Shown piece by piece: positions 53,501 through 61,607 of a DNA stretch of 64,000 nt. Position 1 is the first letter of the stretch. Each line of letters begins with the position of its first letter. Under the pieces are notes generated by a model. The model searched no databases, had not been told where the DNA came from, and saw only the letters and a program-made list of their open reading frames with translations. The position numbers were made by a program, and so were the translations under genes. This DNA is from Iamia sp. SCSIO 61187 (GTDB lineage Bacteria; Actinomycetota; Acidimicrobiia; Acidimicrobiales; Iamiaceae). Where the stretch lies: positions 1 to 64,000 of the forward strand of contig NZ_CP050949.1 of NCBI RefSeq assembly GCF_019443745.1, read 5' to 3'.

Positions 53501-55844
53501 GCTGGAGCAGTTCAGCCGCGAGTGGCTCCAGCTCTATCCGACGGCCCGGCTCCTGATCGCCGACCGCGAGCACCTGTCGAAGGATCGACGCAAGGAGTTC
53601 GTCGCCCGAGCGGCCACGGGTGACTGGGACGCCGTGATCTTCAGCCACTCCGGCTTCGCCCGCATCCCGCTGGGCACCGATCTCCTGCGGGCGTACCTGG
53701 GAGAGGAGATCGACACGGCGCGTGAGGCGCTCGGCCAGTCCAAGGGGGGCAAGGGCCTCTCGGTCAAGAAGCTCGAACGGCGCATCGCGAAGATGGAGGA
53801 GGTCTACAAGCGGCTGCTCGCAGAGGAGTCGAAGGATGACGGCGTCCGGTTCGAGGAGACCGGGATCGACTACCTCTACGTCGACGAAGCGCACGCTCAC
53901 AAGAACCGGCGCGTGGACTCCAGCATCGACGGCGTCGCCACCACCGGCTCCCAGCGTGCTCAGGACCTCACCGCCAAGCTGTGGGCGCTGCGGCGAGACC
54001 ACGGCCCGAAGGTCGTCACCCTCTCGACCGCAACGCCAGTCGCCAACTCCATGGCCGAGCTGTGGGTCATGCAGTCCTACCTACACCCCGACCTGCTGGA
54101 GGAGGTGGGACTGCGGGCGTTCGACGCGTGGGCCGCCACGTTCGGCCGCACCCACACGGCGCTCGAGCTGTCCCCCGACGGCAGCAGCTACCGGATGCAG
54201 ACCCGCTTCGCACGGTTCCAGAACGTGCCGGAGCTGCTGGGCCTCTACCGGCAGGTGGCCGACGTCCGGACGGCCGAGGACCTTGGTCTGCCGGTGCCCG
54301 CCATCGTCGGTGGCAAGCCGGAGACGGTCGTCGTCGAGCCCAGCGACGAGCTCATCGAGTACGTAGCCGATCTCGCCGCCCGGGCCGAGAGGGTCCGCGC
54401 CGCAGCGGTCGATCCCTCGAAGGACAACATGCTCAAGGTCACCGGGGACGGCCGGAGGGCGGCACTCGACCTTCGCCTCGTGGACCTCGACCAGCCGTAC
54501 GGGGGCAAGGTCGCCGCTGCCGCCCAGCGTGTCGCCGCTCTCCACCACGCCACCGCCGATCGCACCTACGAGGGCCCCGACGGTCAGCTCACCATGCGTC
54601 CCGGCGCTCTCCAGCTCGTCTTCTGCGACGTGTCCACGCCCGCAGCGGCAGGGTGGAACGCCTACGACGACCTACGAGCCCAGCTCGTGCGGCGCGGCGT
54701 GCCGGCCGACACGATCCGCTTCATCCAGGAGGCCAAGTCCGACGATGCCAAGGCGGCCCTCTTCGCTGCGTGTCGGGATGGCTCGGTCTCGGTGCTCGTC
54801 GGTTCCACGGAGACGATGGGCGTCGGTACCAACGTCCAGAACCGCGTCGTGGCCGTCCACCACCTCGACGCACCGTGGCGGCCGGCAGACGTCGAGCAAC
54901 GAGACGGCCGGGGAGTCCGGCAGGGCAACCAGAACCCGGAGATCCACATCACCCGCTACGTCACCGAGCGCTCGTTCGACACCTACCTGTGGCACACCCT
55001 CGAACGGAAGGCAGCGTTCATCGGCCAGGTGACTCGCGGCGACCTCGGCGAGAGGGAGGTTGAGGACATCGGCGACCAGACCCTCTCGTTCCAAGAGGTC
55101 AAGGCCCTCGCCACCGGCGACCCGCTCATCCTGGAGAAGGCCAAGGTCGACTCCGAGGTGGCACGGCTCACGCGGCTGGAACGGGCCCACCACGACGACC
55201 AGCGGAACCTCCGCCGCACCCACGACTCGGCCACGGCGAGGGCCGATCACCTCGACGGGCGCATCGCAGACCTGGAGGCCGCCGTCGCTCGCCTCGAAAA
55301 CACCCGGGGCGACCGCTTCGCCATGACTGTCGACGGTCACGTCCACCGGGAGCGACCTGACGCTGGCGAGCACGTGCACCGCCTCGTGGCCGATCGGCTG
55401 GTCCCGGGCGCGTCGCCTTCCGACGAACGGATTGATTGGCCTGTGGGCCACCTCGGAGGGCACGAGGTGCGAGGCCGCCGCCTCGCCTACGGCGCCGATG
55501 CCGAGGTGCGACTGTCCGTGCCCGGCACCCCTGTCGACCTCGTGTACCTGGTGTCCGAATGGCGCGACGTCGACCCGGCATCCGTCGTCGGCCGCCTCGA
55601 GCGGCAGCTCCAGCGTCTGCCCGCCGAGCTCGACCGGCTCAGGGCCGATCGAGAAGGCGCACGCTCCGAAGCAACGCGAGCATGGGAGCGGCTCGGCCGC
55701 ACCTGGGACCAGGCCGACGAGCTGACGGCCCTGCGTCGACGCCAGCAGGAGATCACCGAGGCCATGTTGCCCGAGGGTCCCGCCGACCCGTCTCCCGAGC
55801 GCAGTCGCGCCGGTGCATCGATCGGTGCACCTGGGCTCGGATGA
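50565..55844 (+). CDS. Giant DNA methyltransferase-SNF2/DEAD-type helicase protein
   Basis: The open frame from the ATG at 50565 (GGAGG upstream) codes for 1759 residues. The first 95 (MNHYGRLALEFSQRHRP) may be a separate small gene, because frame 1 continues it as DPDLDRYYQGLADINALGEP to a stop at 50922. The main protein then has methyltransferase motif I LEPGCGSGTFLG near residue 250 and IGNVPFG near residue 312. The helicase has HAVGAGKTATIV near residue 944, the DEAH box YLYVDEAHAHKNRR near residue 1105, STATPVANS near 1154 and QRDGRGVRQGN near 1444. Homologues occur on conjugative plasmids and phages as anti-restriction or DNA-processing proteins. A coiled coil is near residue 1540. Confidence 0.85.
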   Translation: MNHYGRLALEFSQRHRPTALAAIPDPDLYFARIGEEIAAEVIRLRDEILGPPREGEGPEALRIRSSQAQAAAAEVVLSQHPLFQPEATDLESEDWARRSGPRSLLPGAGGHQRPGRAELETGQPAESRPSAFSPRSQADLAPPGERAKLDANLAALRVLAACRAEKRWATESEQAVLARWSGWGAVPHVFDEGSDRDGPARDELRSLLGTDEAWAHARRSTLNAHYTSAEVAQAMWGAATRLGFSGGRVLEPGCGSGTFLGLAPSDASLVGIELDPTTAEIARHLYGARATVHHSGFEDFRGADGAFDLVIGNVPFGQVRPHDLEHNRGRRSLHNYFLIKSLHLVRPGGFVVALTSRYTLDAQGCAAREEMAALADLVGAARLPARAFAESSGTEVVVDLLVLRRRQEGDEPVSEEWVQTVPADLTGEGATSDLRINSYFASHPDRILGQLSATRGMYRENEITVTATGPVVGHLTVALDQIVADALAQGRGFGGDNVTACSPRAADTPGGGDFDTRWAQDGSLVVNPRGRVGQVTDGHAHLYAPRFAKDRGELVRLVGLRDAARAVLDVQVEGGSDQALAEAQAVLTDRYRAYVRQHGPLNRSSQARTGRRDAETGAEVLRRVRPRMGGFRMDPDWPLVAALEDFDQATQEARPAAIFTERVIAPPSQREGVETPAEAVSVCLDETGTVTLGRVARLLGVEDSEARERLGELVFDDPDTGELIPAALYLSGNIRHRVEAARAAAETDQRFAVNVAALEASLPRQLDPSEITARPGATWIPSTDVEAFCREVLDVGVDVERLAELGSWTVRLRDGSRRGVALTSEWGTSRADALVLLDAALNQRLHTVTDAVEGGRRVRNDAETLAARDKQELLASRFSTWIWEDPARSARLADRYNELFASTLLPHHDGSHLTFPGLAETFTPRPHQRDAVARILSDGRALLAHAVGAGKTATIVMAAMEQRRLGLANKPAVVVPNHMLEQFSREWLQLYPTARLLIADREHLSKDRRKEFVARAATGDWDAVIFSHSGFARIPLGTDLLRAYLGEEIDTAREALGQSKGGKGLSVKKLERRIAKMEEVYKRLLAEESKDDGVRFEETGIDYLYVDEAHAHKNRRVDSSIDGVATTGSQRAQDLTAKLWALRRDHGPKVVTLSTATPVANSMAELWVMQSYLHPDLLEEVGLRAFDAWAATFGRTHTALELSPDGSSYRMQTRFARFQNVPELLGLYRQVADVRTAEDLGLPVPAIVGGKPETVVVEPSDELIEYVADLAARAERVRAAAVDPSKDNMLKVTGDGRRAALDLRLVDLDQPYGGKVAAAAQRVAALHHATADRTYEGPDGQLTMRPGALQLVFCDVSTPAAAGWNAYDDLRAQLVRRGVPADTIRFIQEAKSDDAKAALFAACRDGSVSVLVGSTETMGVGTNVQNRVVAVHHLDAPWRPADVEQRDGRGVRQGNQNPEIHITRYVTERSFDTYLWHTLERKAAFIGQVTRGDLGEREVEDIGDQTLSFQEVKALATGDPLILEKAKVDSEVARLTRLERAHHDDQRNLRRTHDSATARADHLDGRIADLEAAVARLENTRGDRFAMTVDGHVHRERPDAGEHVHRLVADRLVPGASPSDERIDWPVGHLGGHEVRGRRLAYGADAEVRLSVPGTPVDLVYLVSEWRDVDPASVVGRLERQLQRLPAELDRLRADREGARSEATRAWERLGRTWDQADELTALRRRQQEITEAMLPEGPADPSPERSRAGASIGAPGLG

Positions 55845-55899
55845 GTCGGTCGGAAAGGGGTGCCGTTCGCTGTCGTAGCGCGTCGGTACGGTCACGCTC

Positions 55900-56982
55900 A
55901 TGGCCGAGGACAATCCCCTTCGATCGCCCCTGCCGGCCGACGCCCTTGTGGTGATCGACTTCGTCCATGCCTTCCTGCGAGACAAGGGTCGATGGCCGAT
56001 CGGCGACTACGTGGCTGGGAGCCTTGGAAGGCGAATCGATCTGGATGAGTTGGTTCGGAGCCTGCCGATGCTGGGGACGGCCCGCTACGGGCCGATCCTT
56101 CAATCAGGCGGGGGATTCGTCGACCTGGCCGAGCCGCTGAAGGTGACCATCGCCGGCCTCGCTCAGATCCCCGGTGCCAGCGGCACCGTCGCCTCCGTCC
56201 TCGGCCTCATCGTGGACTTGGCGGAGCGCTACGTGGCCTTGCCGCCAGATCCCAATCGGCCGGTCGAGATGCACCAGAGCTGGAGCGATCTGTCCGAGGT
56301 GGTCCACAAACGGACTGGTGGTGACAGCAAGCTTGACGTCGACATCGCCCTCGCCGTGTTTGCGTGCGAACCACCGGGCTGGGGCTCCTATCGCCTCGGC
56401 GACAAACCTGCCGACATCACCTGGGAGGTGTCCAGGAGCCTCGCCTGGTACGCGGGTCTCAAGTCGGTCGAGGACTACCTCGACTTGATCACGCGTCGTC
56501 TCGGCTGGGCTCCGGGCACCGCGCTTCGCGCGCCTGCGGTTGGGCCGTCGTCGTCGGCGACGCCCCCGCTCGGCATCGACCCGGGGGTGTGGCGCGAGGT
56601 AGGACCGGCGGTGACCGGGGAGCGGTGGGGCGAAGTCATCCGGTCCGCCGGCCTCTACTTGGAAGAGGTCGTGCGTGCCGCGAGCGGGCTCCCGACAACC
56701 CTCAATCCGAAGGACCTCATGGGAAGGGCGTTCGGGTCCAACGGGTCGTTGCAACTGGGCAACCCTGACCACGCGAACGAGGCGATCGGATGGCGGGAGC
56801 TCGCGCAGGGCTTCATCGCTGCCGTGCGCAACCCCGGCACGCACGTTGCCGCCGGAGGCATCGTCGAGCGGGCCAACGGAGCGATGGCCATCGTCTCGAT
56901 GCTCGTCAGCGAGATCCGCAAGCTGCGGCCCGACATCTTCGACGACGACGGAATTCTGCGCGGCGAGACATCGCGGTCGTAG
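55900..56982 (+). CDS. TIGR02391 (Ymh/Abi-like) family protein
   Basis: The gene encodes 360 residues. The C-terminal 110 carry the hallmark core: LNPKDLMGRAFGSNGSLQLG, then IGWRELAQGFIAAVRNPGTH, where the RNPxxH ending marks the family and related abortive-infection HEPN-like proteins. The N-terminal two thirds are helical and not recognisable. The protein lies directly behind the helicase and before HNH and XRE genes, a defence-like setting. An RNase role is suggested by the family but not shown. The start is at the first ATG, 55 bases after the helicase stop. Confidence 0.75.
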   Translation: MAEDNPLRSPLPADALVVIDFVHAFLRDKGRWPIGDYVAGSLGRRIDLDELVRSLPMLGTARYGPILQSGGGFVDLAEPLKVTIAGLAQIPGASGTVASVLGLIVDLAERYVALPPDPNRPVEMHQSWSDLSEVVHKRTGGDSKLDVDIALAVFACEPPGWGSYRLGDKPADITWEVSRSLAWYAGLKSVEDYLDLITRRLGWAPGTALRAPAVGPSSSATPPLGIDPGVWREVGPAVTGERWGEVIRSAGLYLEEVVRAASGLPTTLNPKDLMGRAFGSNGSLQLGNPDHANEAIGWRELAQGFIAAVRNPGTHVAAGGIVERANGAMAIVSMLVSEIRKLRPDIFDDDGILRGETSRS

Positions 56983-57043
56983 CGGCGCGGCCGGCGCGAG
57001 AACACGCCGGCCCTGACGGGCGGGCCCCCGTACGCTCCCAGCG

Positions 57044-58441
57044 ATGGGCCTGATAGCCGTGAGCAAACCGGGAACCGTTCCGTCGCCCGCCGCTGTCGCG
57101 GGCTGGGAGGAGGCCATGGCCGTTGCCCCCGCCGACTACTTCGACTCCACGATCGAGATGCTTCCGCAGGCCCCGCATCGGGGGCGGTGCCGGATCTGTG
57201 GCCGCGACGCTGATTTGACCCGAGAGCACATCCCCCCACAGGCCGTGGGGAACAAGGGACAGTACCGGTCCTTCACCTTCGACGACTGGCTGAACAGGGC
57301 CGAAGGCGGGTTGGACCTCGTCGGAGGTGACTCTGGGCAGGGGGGCGTATGGGGCTACACGTTGTGCAAGCCCTGCAACGAGTTGACCGGGCAGCGATAC
57401 GGCACCGAGTACAAGGCCTGGGCGGCTCGGGCCGCCCAGCTGCTCGGAGAGCTCCCGTCGCCGATCGAGCAGGACCGCAACCCGGAACCCTTCGGCATCG
57501 AGTTCAGGCTCGGCGGTGCCGACGATGGAGGAGTCGCGCCGGGGGACTTCATCCGCCAGGTCCTCTCCATGATGTGCAGCCTCAGCGGAGGATGGGATCT
57601 GGCCGGTCGCCACCCGGAGATCCGCGACATGATCCTCGAGCGGGCCTGCGTCGACCTACCGGGACGCATGGCGATCCATCTCGCACTCTGCTGGGGACCC
57701 CGAACCAGGATGGTGGGCCCTCAGCTCAAGGTCGACACCGAGACTGGGCGCTGGGCGTGGGTCATGGAGTTGTCCTTTGCGCCTCTCAGCCTGCTGATGG
57801 TGCTGGACGCCAATCACGAGGTGACATCGCTCGGGGTGGACATCTCGCCCTTCACACTGGTGCCGCCGAAGGCGAGGAAGGCGTTCGAGACCGAGGGCGC
57901 AGTCGTCGTCGGCTTTACCTGGTCCGTCTACCCCTGGGACTTCCGGTCGTCGGCAGCGCTGGGTTACGAGACACCCGCCCCAGGGTCGGGCCGCAGCGAA
58001 GGCGTCGAGGAAACGGTTGAGCGTCCCCGCGTGCCTGTCGAAGCGGGCCGGTTCCTGCTAGAGATCGAAGCTCGGGACCTTGGGAGGCTCGGGCGGGGCG
58101 GTCTTGCGGGCGTCGGGTTGTCGACGGGCAGCTGTGGCGAGCCGGTTCGAGCAGTGCGTCTGAGTGAAGGTGTCCAGGCTGCATCGATCTGGGCGCACGG
58201 ATGCTCGCGGGATGGGCGAGACTGTCGAAGTGCCGACCCAGACTGCGCCGATCAACCCGTCGGTTCTCCAGTGGGCGATCGACGAGGCCGGCGAGTCGAT
58301 CACGGGACTCGCCGAGCGGCTCAAGGTGCCGACCGAGCGGGTCGAGTCGTGGGTCTCTGGCGACGCTCGCCCCTCCGTGCCTCAGTTGCGACGGATCGCG
58401 AAGATCCTGAAGCGCCCCTCTGCTCTCTTCTATCTGGCTGA
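57044..58441 (+). CDS. HNH-like zinc protein, C-terminus uncertain
   Basis: The HNH-type zinc region is CRICGRDADLTREHIPPQAV near residues 49-70, followed by LCKPCNELTG near residue 107: two Cys pairs with a His in between. The middle (MMCSLSGGWDLAGRHPEI, WVMELSFAPLSLLMVLDANH) looks like a genuine protein. From about 57985 the residues become non-protein-like and the frame overlaps the next gene by 230 bases. One indel would instead stop it at 58020. It may be a nuclease effector. The start at 57044 is an ATG, with a second ATG at 57116. Confidence 0.6.
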   Translation: MGLIAVSKPGTVPSPAAVAGWEEAMAVAPADYFDSTIEMLPQAPHRGRCRICGRDADLTREHIPPQAVGNKGQYRSFTFDDWLNRAEGGLDLVGGDSGQGGVWGYTLCKPCNELTGQRYGTEYKAWAARAAQLLGELPSPIEQDRNPEPFGIEFRLGGADDGGVAPGDFIRQVLSMMCSLSGGWDLAGRHPEIRDMILERACVDLPGRMAIHLALCWGPRTRMVGPQLKVDTETGRWAWVMELSFAPLSLLMVLDANHEVTSLGVDISPFTLVPPKARKAFETEGAVVVGFTWSVYPWDFRSSAALGYETPAPGSGRSEGVEETVERPRVPVEAGRFLLEIEARDLGRLGRGGLAGVGLSTGSCGEPVRAVRLSEGVQAASIWAHGCSRDGRDCRSADPDCADQPVGSPVGDRRGRRVDHGTRRAAQGADRAGRVVGLWRRSPLRASVATDREDPEAPLCSLLSG

Positions 58442-59414
58442 GCCTCCGGCTCGGGCCGCTCTCCCTACCCGGCTTCGTCACGCTCCCGGCGGGCGAGATC
58501 TCACCCCGACAGAGATCGGGGAGATCCGCTGGGCCCGGCGCCTGCAGGAGGCGGCCAGCTGGCTCATCGACCACAACCCGGACGAGCAGCCTGAACCCCT
58601 TCCCGCCGCTCAGATGGAGGTCTCGCCGGAGGCTGCCGCTGCCGTGGTACGAGATTTCGTCGGCGTCTCGGTTGAGGAGCAACTCGCTTGGCCGGATCCG
58701 GGCACGGCGTACCGCGAGTGGCGTCGAGCTCTGACCGAAAGAGGCGTTCTGGTCTTCCAGTTTGAGCTCGGGCGGGGCGGCCTCAGGGGGTTCTCGACCT
58801 TCGACACGCGCGCCCCGATGCTTGCGGTGAATTCGGCCTACAGGCCCGAAGTTCGCATCTATTCGATGATGCATGAACTGGGTCACCTCGTTCTCGGGGA
58901 GGAGTCCGCTTGCGTCTCGTTCGTCAACCCGCGGATGCCTAACGCGCCGGCGGTCGAGCGGTGGTGCGAGAGGTTCGCTGCCGCCTTTCTGCTGCCCGCG
59001 GAGGCGTTCAAGTCAATGGCGGCAGCCCTCGGGTTGGGCCTCGACACCGACGAGCGGGACGCGTTTTCCTTGATTTCCCGAATCGCTCGCCGTTTCAAGG
59101 TCAGCCTGCGGGCCGCCGCCATCCGTGCGGAGGAGACGGGCGTTCGGCCACGCCTATTTGGGGTTGTCGAACAACTGGCGGGGCCCACGCTTGATCTGCC
59201 GCCCGAGCCCACCAAGAAGGCTGGCGGCGGCGTGCCTGCAGCCGAGAAGCGGGTGCGGTTCTTCGGGCGTCGCGTGCCCGATCTGTTCATAAGTGGCGTC
59301 GATCAGGGTCTCATCACGCAGCGAGAGGCAGGAGGGTACCTACATCTAGCGCCCGCGGGCTTCACCGATCTCGAGCACATGATTCGATCGGGTAGCGACA
59401 AGGTGGCCAGGTGA
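58212..59414 (+). CDS. XRE-ImmA/IrrE-family metalloprotease regulator
   Basis: The gene encodes 400 residues. The N-terminus is XRE-like (WAIDEAGESITGLAERLKVP, ESWVSGDARPSVPQLRRIAK). The ImmA/IrrE zinc protease site is YSMMHELGHLVLGEE near residue 221, with the downstream Glu in WCERFAAAFLLPAEAF. Such proteins cleave a repressor or antitoxin. The next gene, DUF4411, overlaps by 4 bases, a pairing seen repeatedly in bacteria. The start at 58212 is chosen because the preceding frame overlaps the HNH tail. Confidence 0.88.
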   Translation: MGETVEVPTQTAPINPSVLQWAIDEAGESITGLAERLKVPTERVESWVSGDARPSVPQLRRIAKILKRPSALFYLAEPPARAALPTRLRHAPGGRDLTPTEIGEIRWARRLQEAASWLIDHNPDEQPEPLPAAQMEVSPEAAAAVVRDFVGVSVEEQLAWPDPGTAYREWRRALTERGVLVFQFELGRGGLRGFSTFDTRAPMLAVNSAYRPEVRIYSMMHELGHLVLGEESACVSFVNPRMPNAPAVERWCERFAAAFLLPAEAFKSMAAALGLGLDTDERDAFSLISRIARRFKVSLRAAAIRAEETGVRPRLFGVVEQLAGPTLDLPPEPTKKAGGGVPAAEKRVRFFGRRVPDLFISGVDQGLITQREAGGYLHLAPAGFTDLEHMIRSGSDKVAR

Positions 59415-59947
59415 AGGTGCACGTTCTGGACTCCAGCACCATCGTCAATCTGAAGTCCGAGATCCCGGTCGGCAAGCAGTGGGAGTTCTTCAAGCGCCTT
59501 GAGGCCAAGGTGGACGCCGGCGAGGTTGCAATAGCCAAGTCGGTGATCCGGGAGGTGTCGGATGTTCAGCATCCGGACATGCCCGGGGCGTGGGCGAGGG
59601 GGATGCAGGACCGTATGCAGCATCCACTGGAGCCGGATCCGGCGTCGGTTGCGGCCGTGATGGCGAAGGCACCAGAGGTGGTCGATCAGTCTTCGGACCG
59701 AGAAGAGGCGGACCCTGAGGTCATTGGACTGGCTCTGGACATGATCGCCGCTGGTCACGATGTGGTCGTCGTGACTGACGACGCGGTGGACCGGATGCCC
59801 ATCAAGATCGCGATGACCACGGCGTGCGGTAGGTGCGGTGTGCAGTGCATGAGCACCACCGAGTTCCTCGATCTAATGGCTGCGCCCGAGGATGGCTTAG
59901 ACGACCCACGGGACAACGAGGGACTCGAAGACGACGCCGGACTCTGA
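59411..59947 (+). CDS. DUF4411 (PIN-like) protein
   Basis: The gene encodes 178 residues from a GTG overlapping the ImmA/IrrE stop. It begins MKVHVLDSSTIVNLKSEIPV, the first acidic strand of PIN-like nucleases. It continues with QWEFFKRLEAKVDAGEVAIA and ends with VVVVTDDAVDRMPIKIAMTT, where conserved Asp residues of DUF4411 lie. The acidic C-terminal tail is about 20 residues. Paired with the metalloprotease regulator, it is probably the toxin-like or effector member. Target RNA unknown. Confidence 0.85.
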   Translation: MKVHVLDSSTIVNLKSEIPVGKQWEFFKRLEAKVDAGEVAIAKSVIREVSDVQHPDMPGAWARGMQDRMQHPLEPDPASVAAVMAKAPEVVDQSSDREEADPEVIGLALDMIAAGHDVVVVTDDAVDRMPIKIAMTTACGRCGVQCMSTTEFLDLMAAPEDGLDDPRDNEGLEDDAGL

Positions 59948-60009
59948 CCCTGCCGAGCGAGCCTCAGGGCGGACGTCGTCAAGTACCGGGACTTTGGCAA
60001 CCAAGGGCG

Positions 60010-61182
60010 TCACCAAACTTCGGTGGCGGCGGTGGCGGTGGCGGCGAGGTCGCCTCGGACGCTGACGTAGCGGCTGAGGGTGAAGGCGGTGTTGGCGTGG
60101 CCGAGCATTGCGCTCACCGCCGGTGCCTCGAGGCCGACGTCGTAGAGCATCCAGCAGGCGGCGACGTGGCGCATGTCGTGGGGGTGCCAGATCGCCGACA
60201 TCGGTCCCTGCATGGGCCAGCCCGCGGCCTTCGCTGCCCGAGCCCAGAAGCGCTGGACCGTCCGGCGGTTGGCGAAGCCGCCGTCGGTGCCGATGAAGAG
60301 GAGGGCGTCGGATGGGCGCTCAGCGCACCAGGCGGCGAGGTCGTCGCAGAGGCTGGCCGGGAAGATCGTCTGCCGGCGCTGCCGATTCTTGGTGGTTTTG
60401 ATGGCGAAGCCCTTCCGGGACTGCTCGACGGCCCGGACGACGGCGATGCTCCGCTTCGGCGAGAAGGTCAGGTCGCACGGGCGGAGGGCGATGAGCTCAC
60501 CCCAGCGGAGGCCGCTGCGGTGCTTGAGCCTCATGGCCAGTGCCCAGTCCGGATGACCCTGCTCGGCGAGCGCCGCGAAGAGGGCGGCGCACTGCTCGTC
60601 GGTCGGCAGGTCGTCGCGTGGGATGAAGCCGGTTGCCTCGCCCTGGTGCTCGGGCTTCGGCGTGTACTGCACCTTCCACATCGGGTCTGCCTCACGGGGG
60701 AGCCACCGGTTCTTGAAGGCGAAGGTGACGAGCGCACGCATCGCGGCACCGAGGTTCTGCACCGTCGCCGGCGCCAGCGAGGCGCGAGCCTGGTCGAGCA
60801 CCTGATCGGAGTCGGCGGGGGTCCAGGCCCGCAGCGGATGGTCATCGAGCACAGGGCGGACCCAGCAGCGGAGAAGGTACTCCTGACGCTCGGCGTACCG
60901 GGTCGACCGGGACCCGAGACTGGCGAGGTAGCGGTCGATCAGCTGCCCGACAGTGGTCGGGGCGTTGCCCCTCCCGGGGAGGGTGACCGACGAGGCGAGT
61001 GACGTCTCGATCTCGCGGGCGCGTTGGCGGGCCTCGGCCTCGGTCGAGAAGCGGAGGAAGATCCGCTTGCCGTTGGGGTCCTTGGCGATTACCCGGTAGG
61101 TGGGCCTGGACTCGGACGGTGCGTAGACGCGGGTCCCGTACTCGAACGAGGCGATCGGCTTGCTGTAGATCCGGCGCGGCAT
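60010..61182 (-). CDS. int: Tyrosine-type site-specific integrase
   Basis: The gene encodes 390 residues. The arm-binding N-terminal domain (YRVIAKDPNGKRIFLRFS) and SAM-like core domain (TTVGQLIDRYLASLG) are present. The catalytic domain has Arg in HRSGLRWGELIAL near residue 222, HDMRHVAACW near residue 340 with His and Arg, and the Tyr nucleophile in LGHANTAFTLSRYV near residue 373. It reads leftward, and its start faces the tRNA-Glu fragment about 200 bases away. It integrates and, with the excisionase-like protein, excises the element. Confidence 0.95.
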   Translation of the reverse strand: MPRRIYSKPIASFEYGTRVYAPSESRPTYRVIAKDPNGKRIFLRFSTEAEARQRAREIETSLASSVTLPGRGNAPTTVGQLIDRYLASLGSRSTRYAERQEYLLRCWVRPVLDDHPLRAWTPADSDQVLDQARASLAPATVQNLGAAMRALVTFAFKNRWLPREADPMWKVQYTPKPEHQGEATGFIPRDDLPTDEQCAALFAALAEQGHPDWALAMRLKHRSGLRWGELIALRPCDLTFSPKRSIAVVRAVEQSRKGFAIKTTKNRQRRQTIFPASLCDDLAAWCAERPSDALLFIGTDGGFANRRTVQRFWARAAKAAGWPMQGPMSAIWHPHDMRHVAACWMLYDVGLEAPAVSAMLGHANTAFTLSRYVSVRGDLAATATAATEVW

Positions 61183-61273
61183 GAGGCTTCCTCTCCGCGG
61201 GCACTAGGCCCTGATGGGGTGAGGAAGCTCTCGTGCGTCGGCTCGCCGACGCCCTGCGGGCTTCGAGCAGGAA

Positions 61274-61296
61274 TGTGTCCCGATTGTGTCCCTCAG
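61274..61296. repeat. TGTGTCCCGATTGTGTCCC repeat near att
   Basis: TGTGTCCCGATTGTGTCCC at 61274-61292 resembles TGTGCCCGATTTGTGCCC at 61561-61578. The two flank the tRNA fragment at about 100-160 bases on each side. Each is itself a double copy of a 9-10 base unit. This could be integrase arm-type sites or a chance low-complexity run. Confidence 0.4.
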
Positions 61297-61384
61297 CGGC
61301 CTGGGGGTCAACGGCCCGTGCTTCGGCAGGCGGGCTGACCAGGGAGTTTGTCGCCGCGGCATGGCGCGGATTCCGCTCAGATCA

Positions 61385-61430
61385 CCACCCTCTCAAGGTG
61401 GCGGCACGGGTTCGAATCCCGTTGGGGGTG
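61385..61430 (+). other. 3' half of a tRNA-Glu gene (probable attR/attL site)
   Basis: Anticodon stem CCACC (61385-61389) and GGTGG (61397-61401) enclose loop CTCTCAA with anticodon CTC (Glu). T-arm ACGGG (61406-61410), TTCGAAT and CCCGT (61418-61422) follow, then the 3' acceptor strand TGGGGGT and discriminator G. No 5' acceptor complement (ACCCCCA) or D arm lies upstream, so only the 3' half exists. It is the usual product of integration into the 3' part of a tRNA gene. Confidence 0.75.
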
Positions 61431-61438
61431 CTCAGCAC

Positions 61439-61487
61439 CAAGCCCCTGGAAGGAGGCAGAAACGCCCTCCGACCAGGGGCTTTGTCG
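61439..61487 (+). terminator. Rho-independent-type hairpin after the tRNA fragment
   Basis: AGCCCCTGG (61441-61449) pairs with CCAGGGGCT (61473-61481), and inside it GGAGG pairs with CCTCC around a short loop. TTTGTCGTTT follows. It is the natural tRNA terminator, so the native chromosome resumes here. Confidence 0.8.
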
Positions 61488-61607
61488 TTTCCGGGCTCCG
61501 CCGCCGCCGTCCATCCCGTGTCGGTCCGTTGCGTCCCGATCGGTCCCGTGGCGAGCCGTTTGTGCCCGATTTGTGCCCGTCTGACGGACTCGGCCGAAGA
61601 AATCTCG

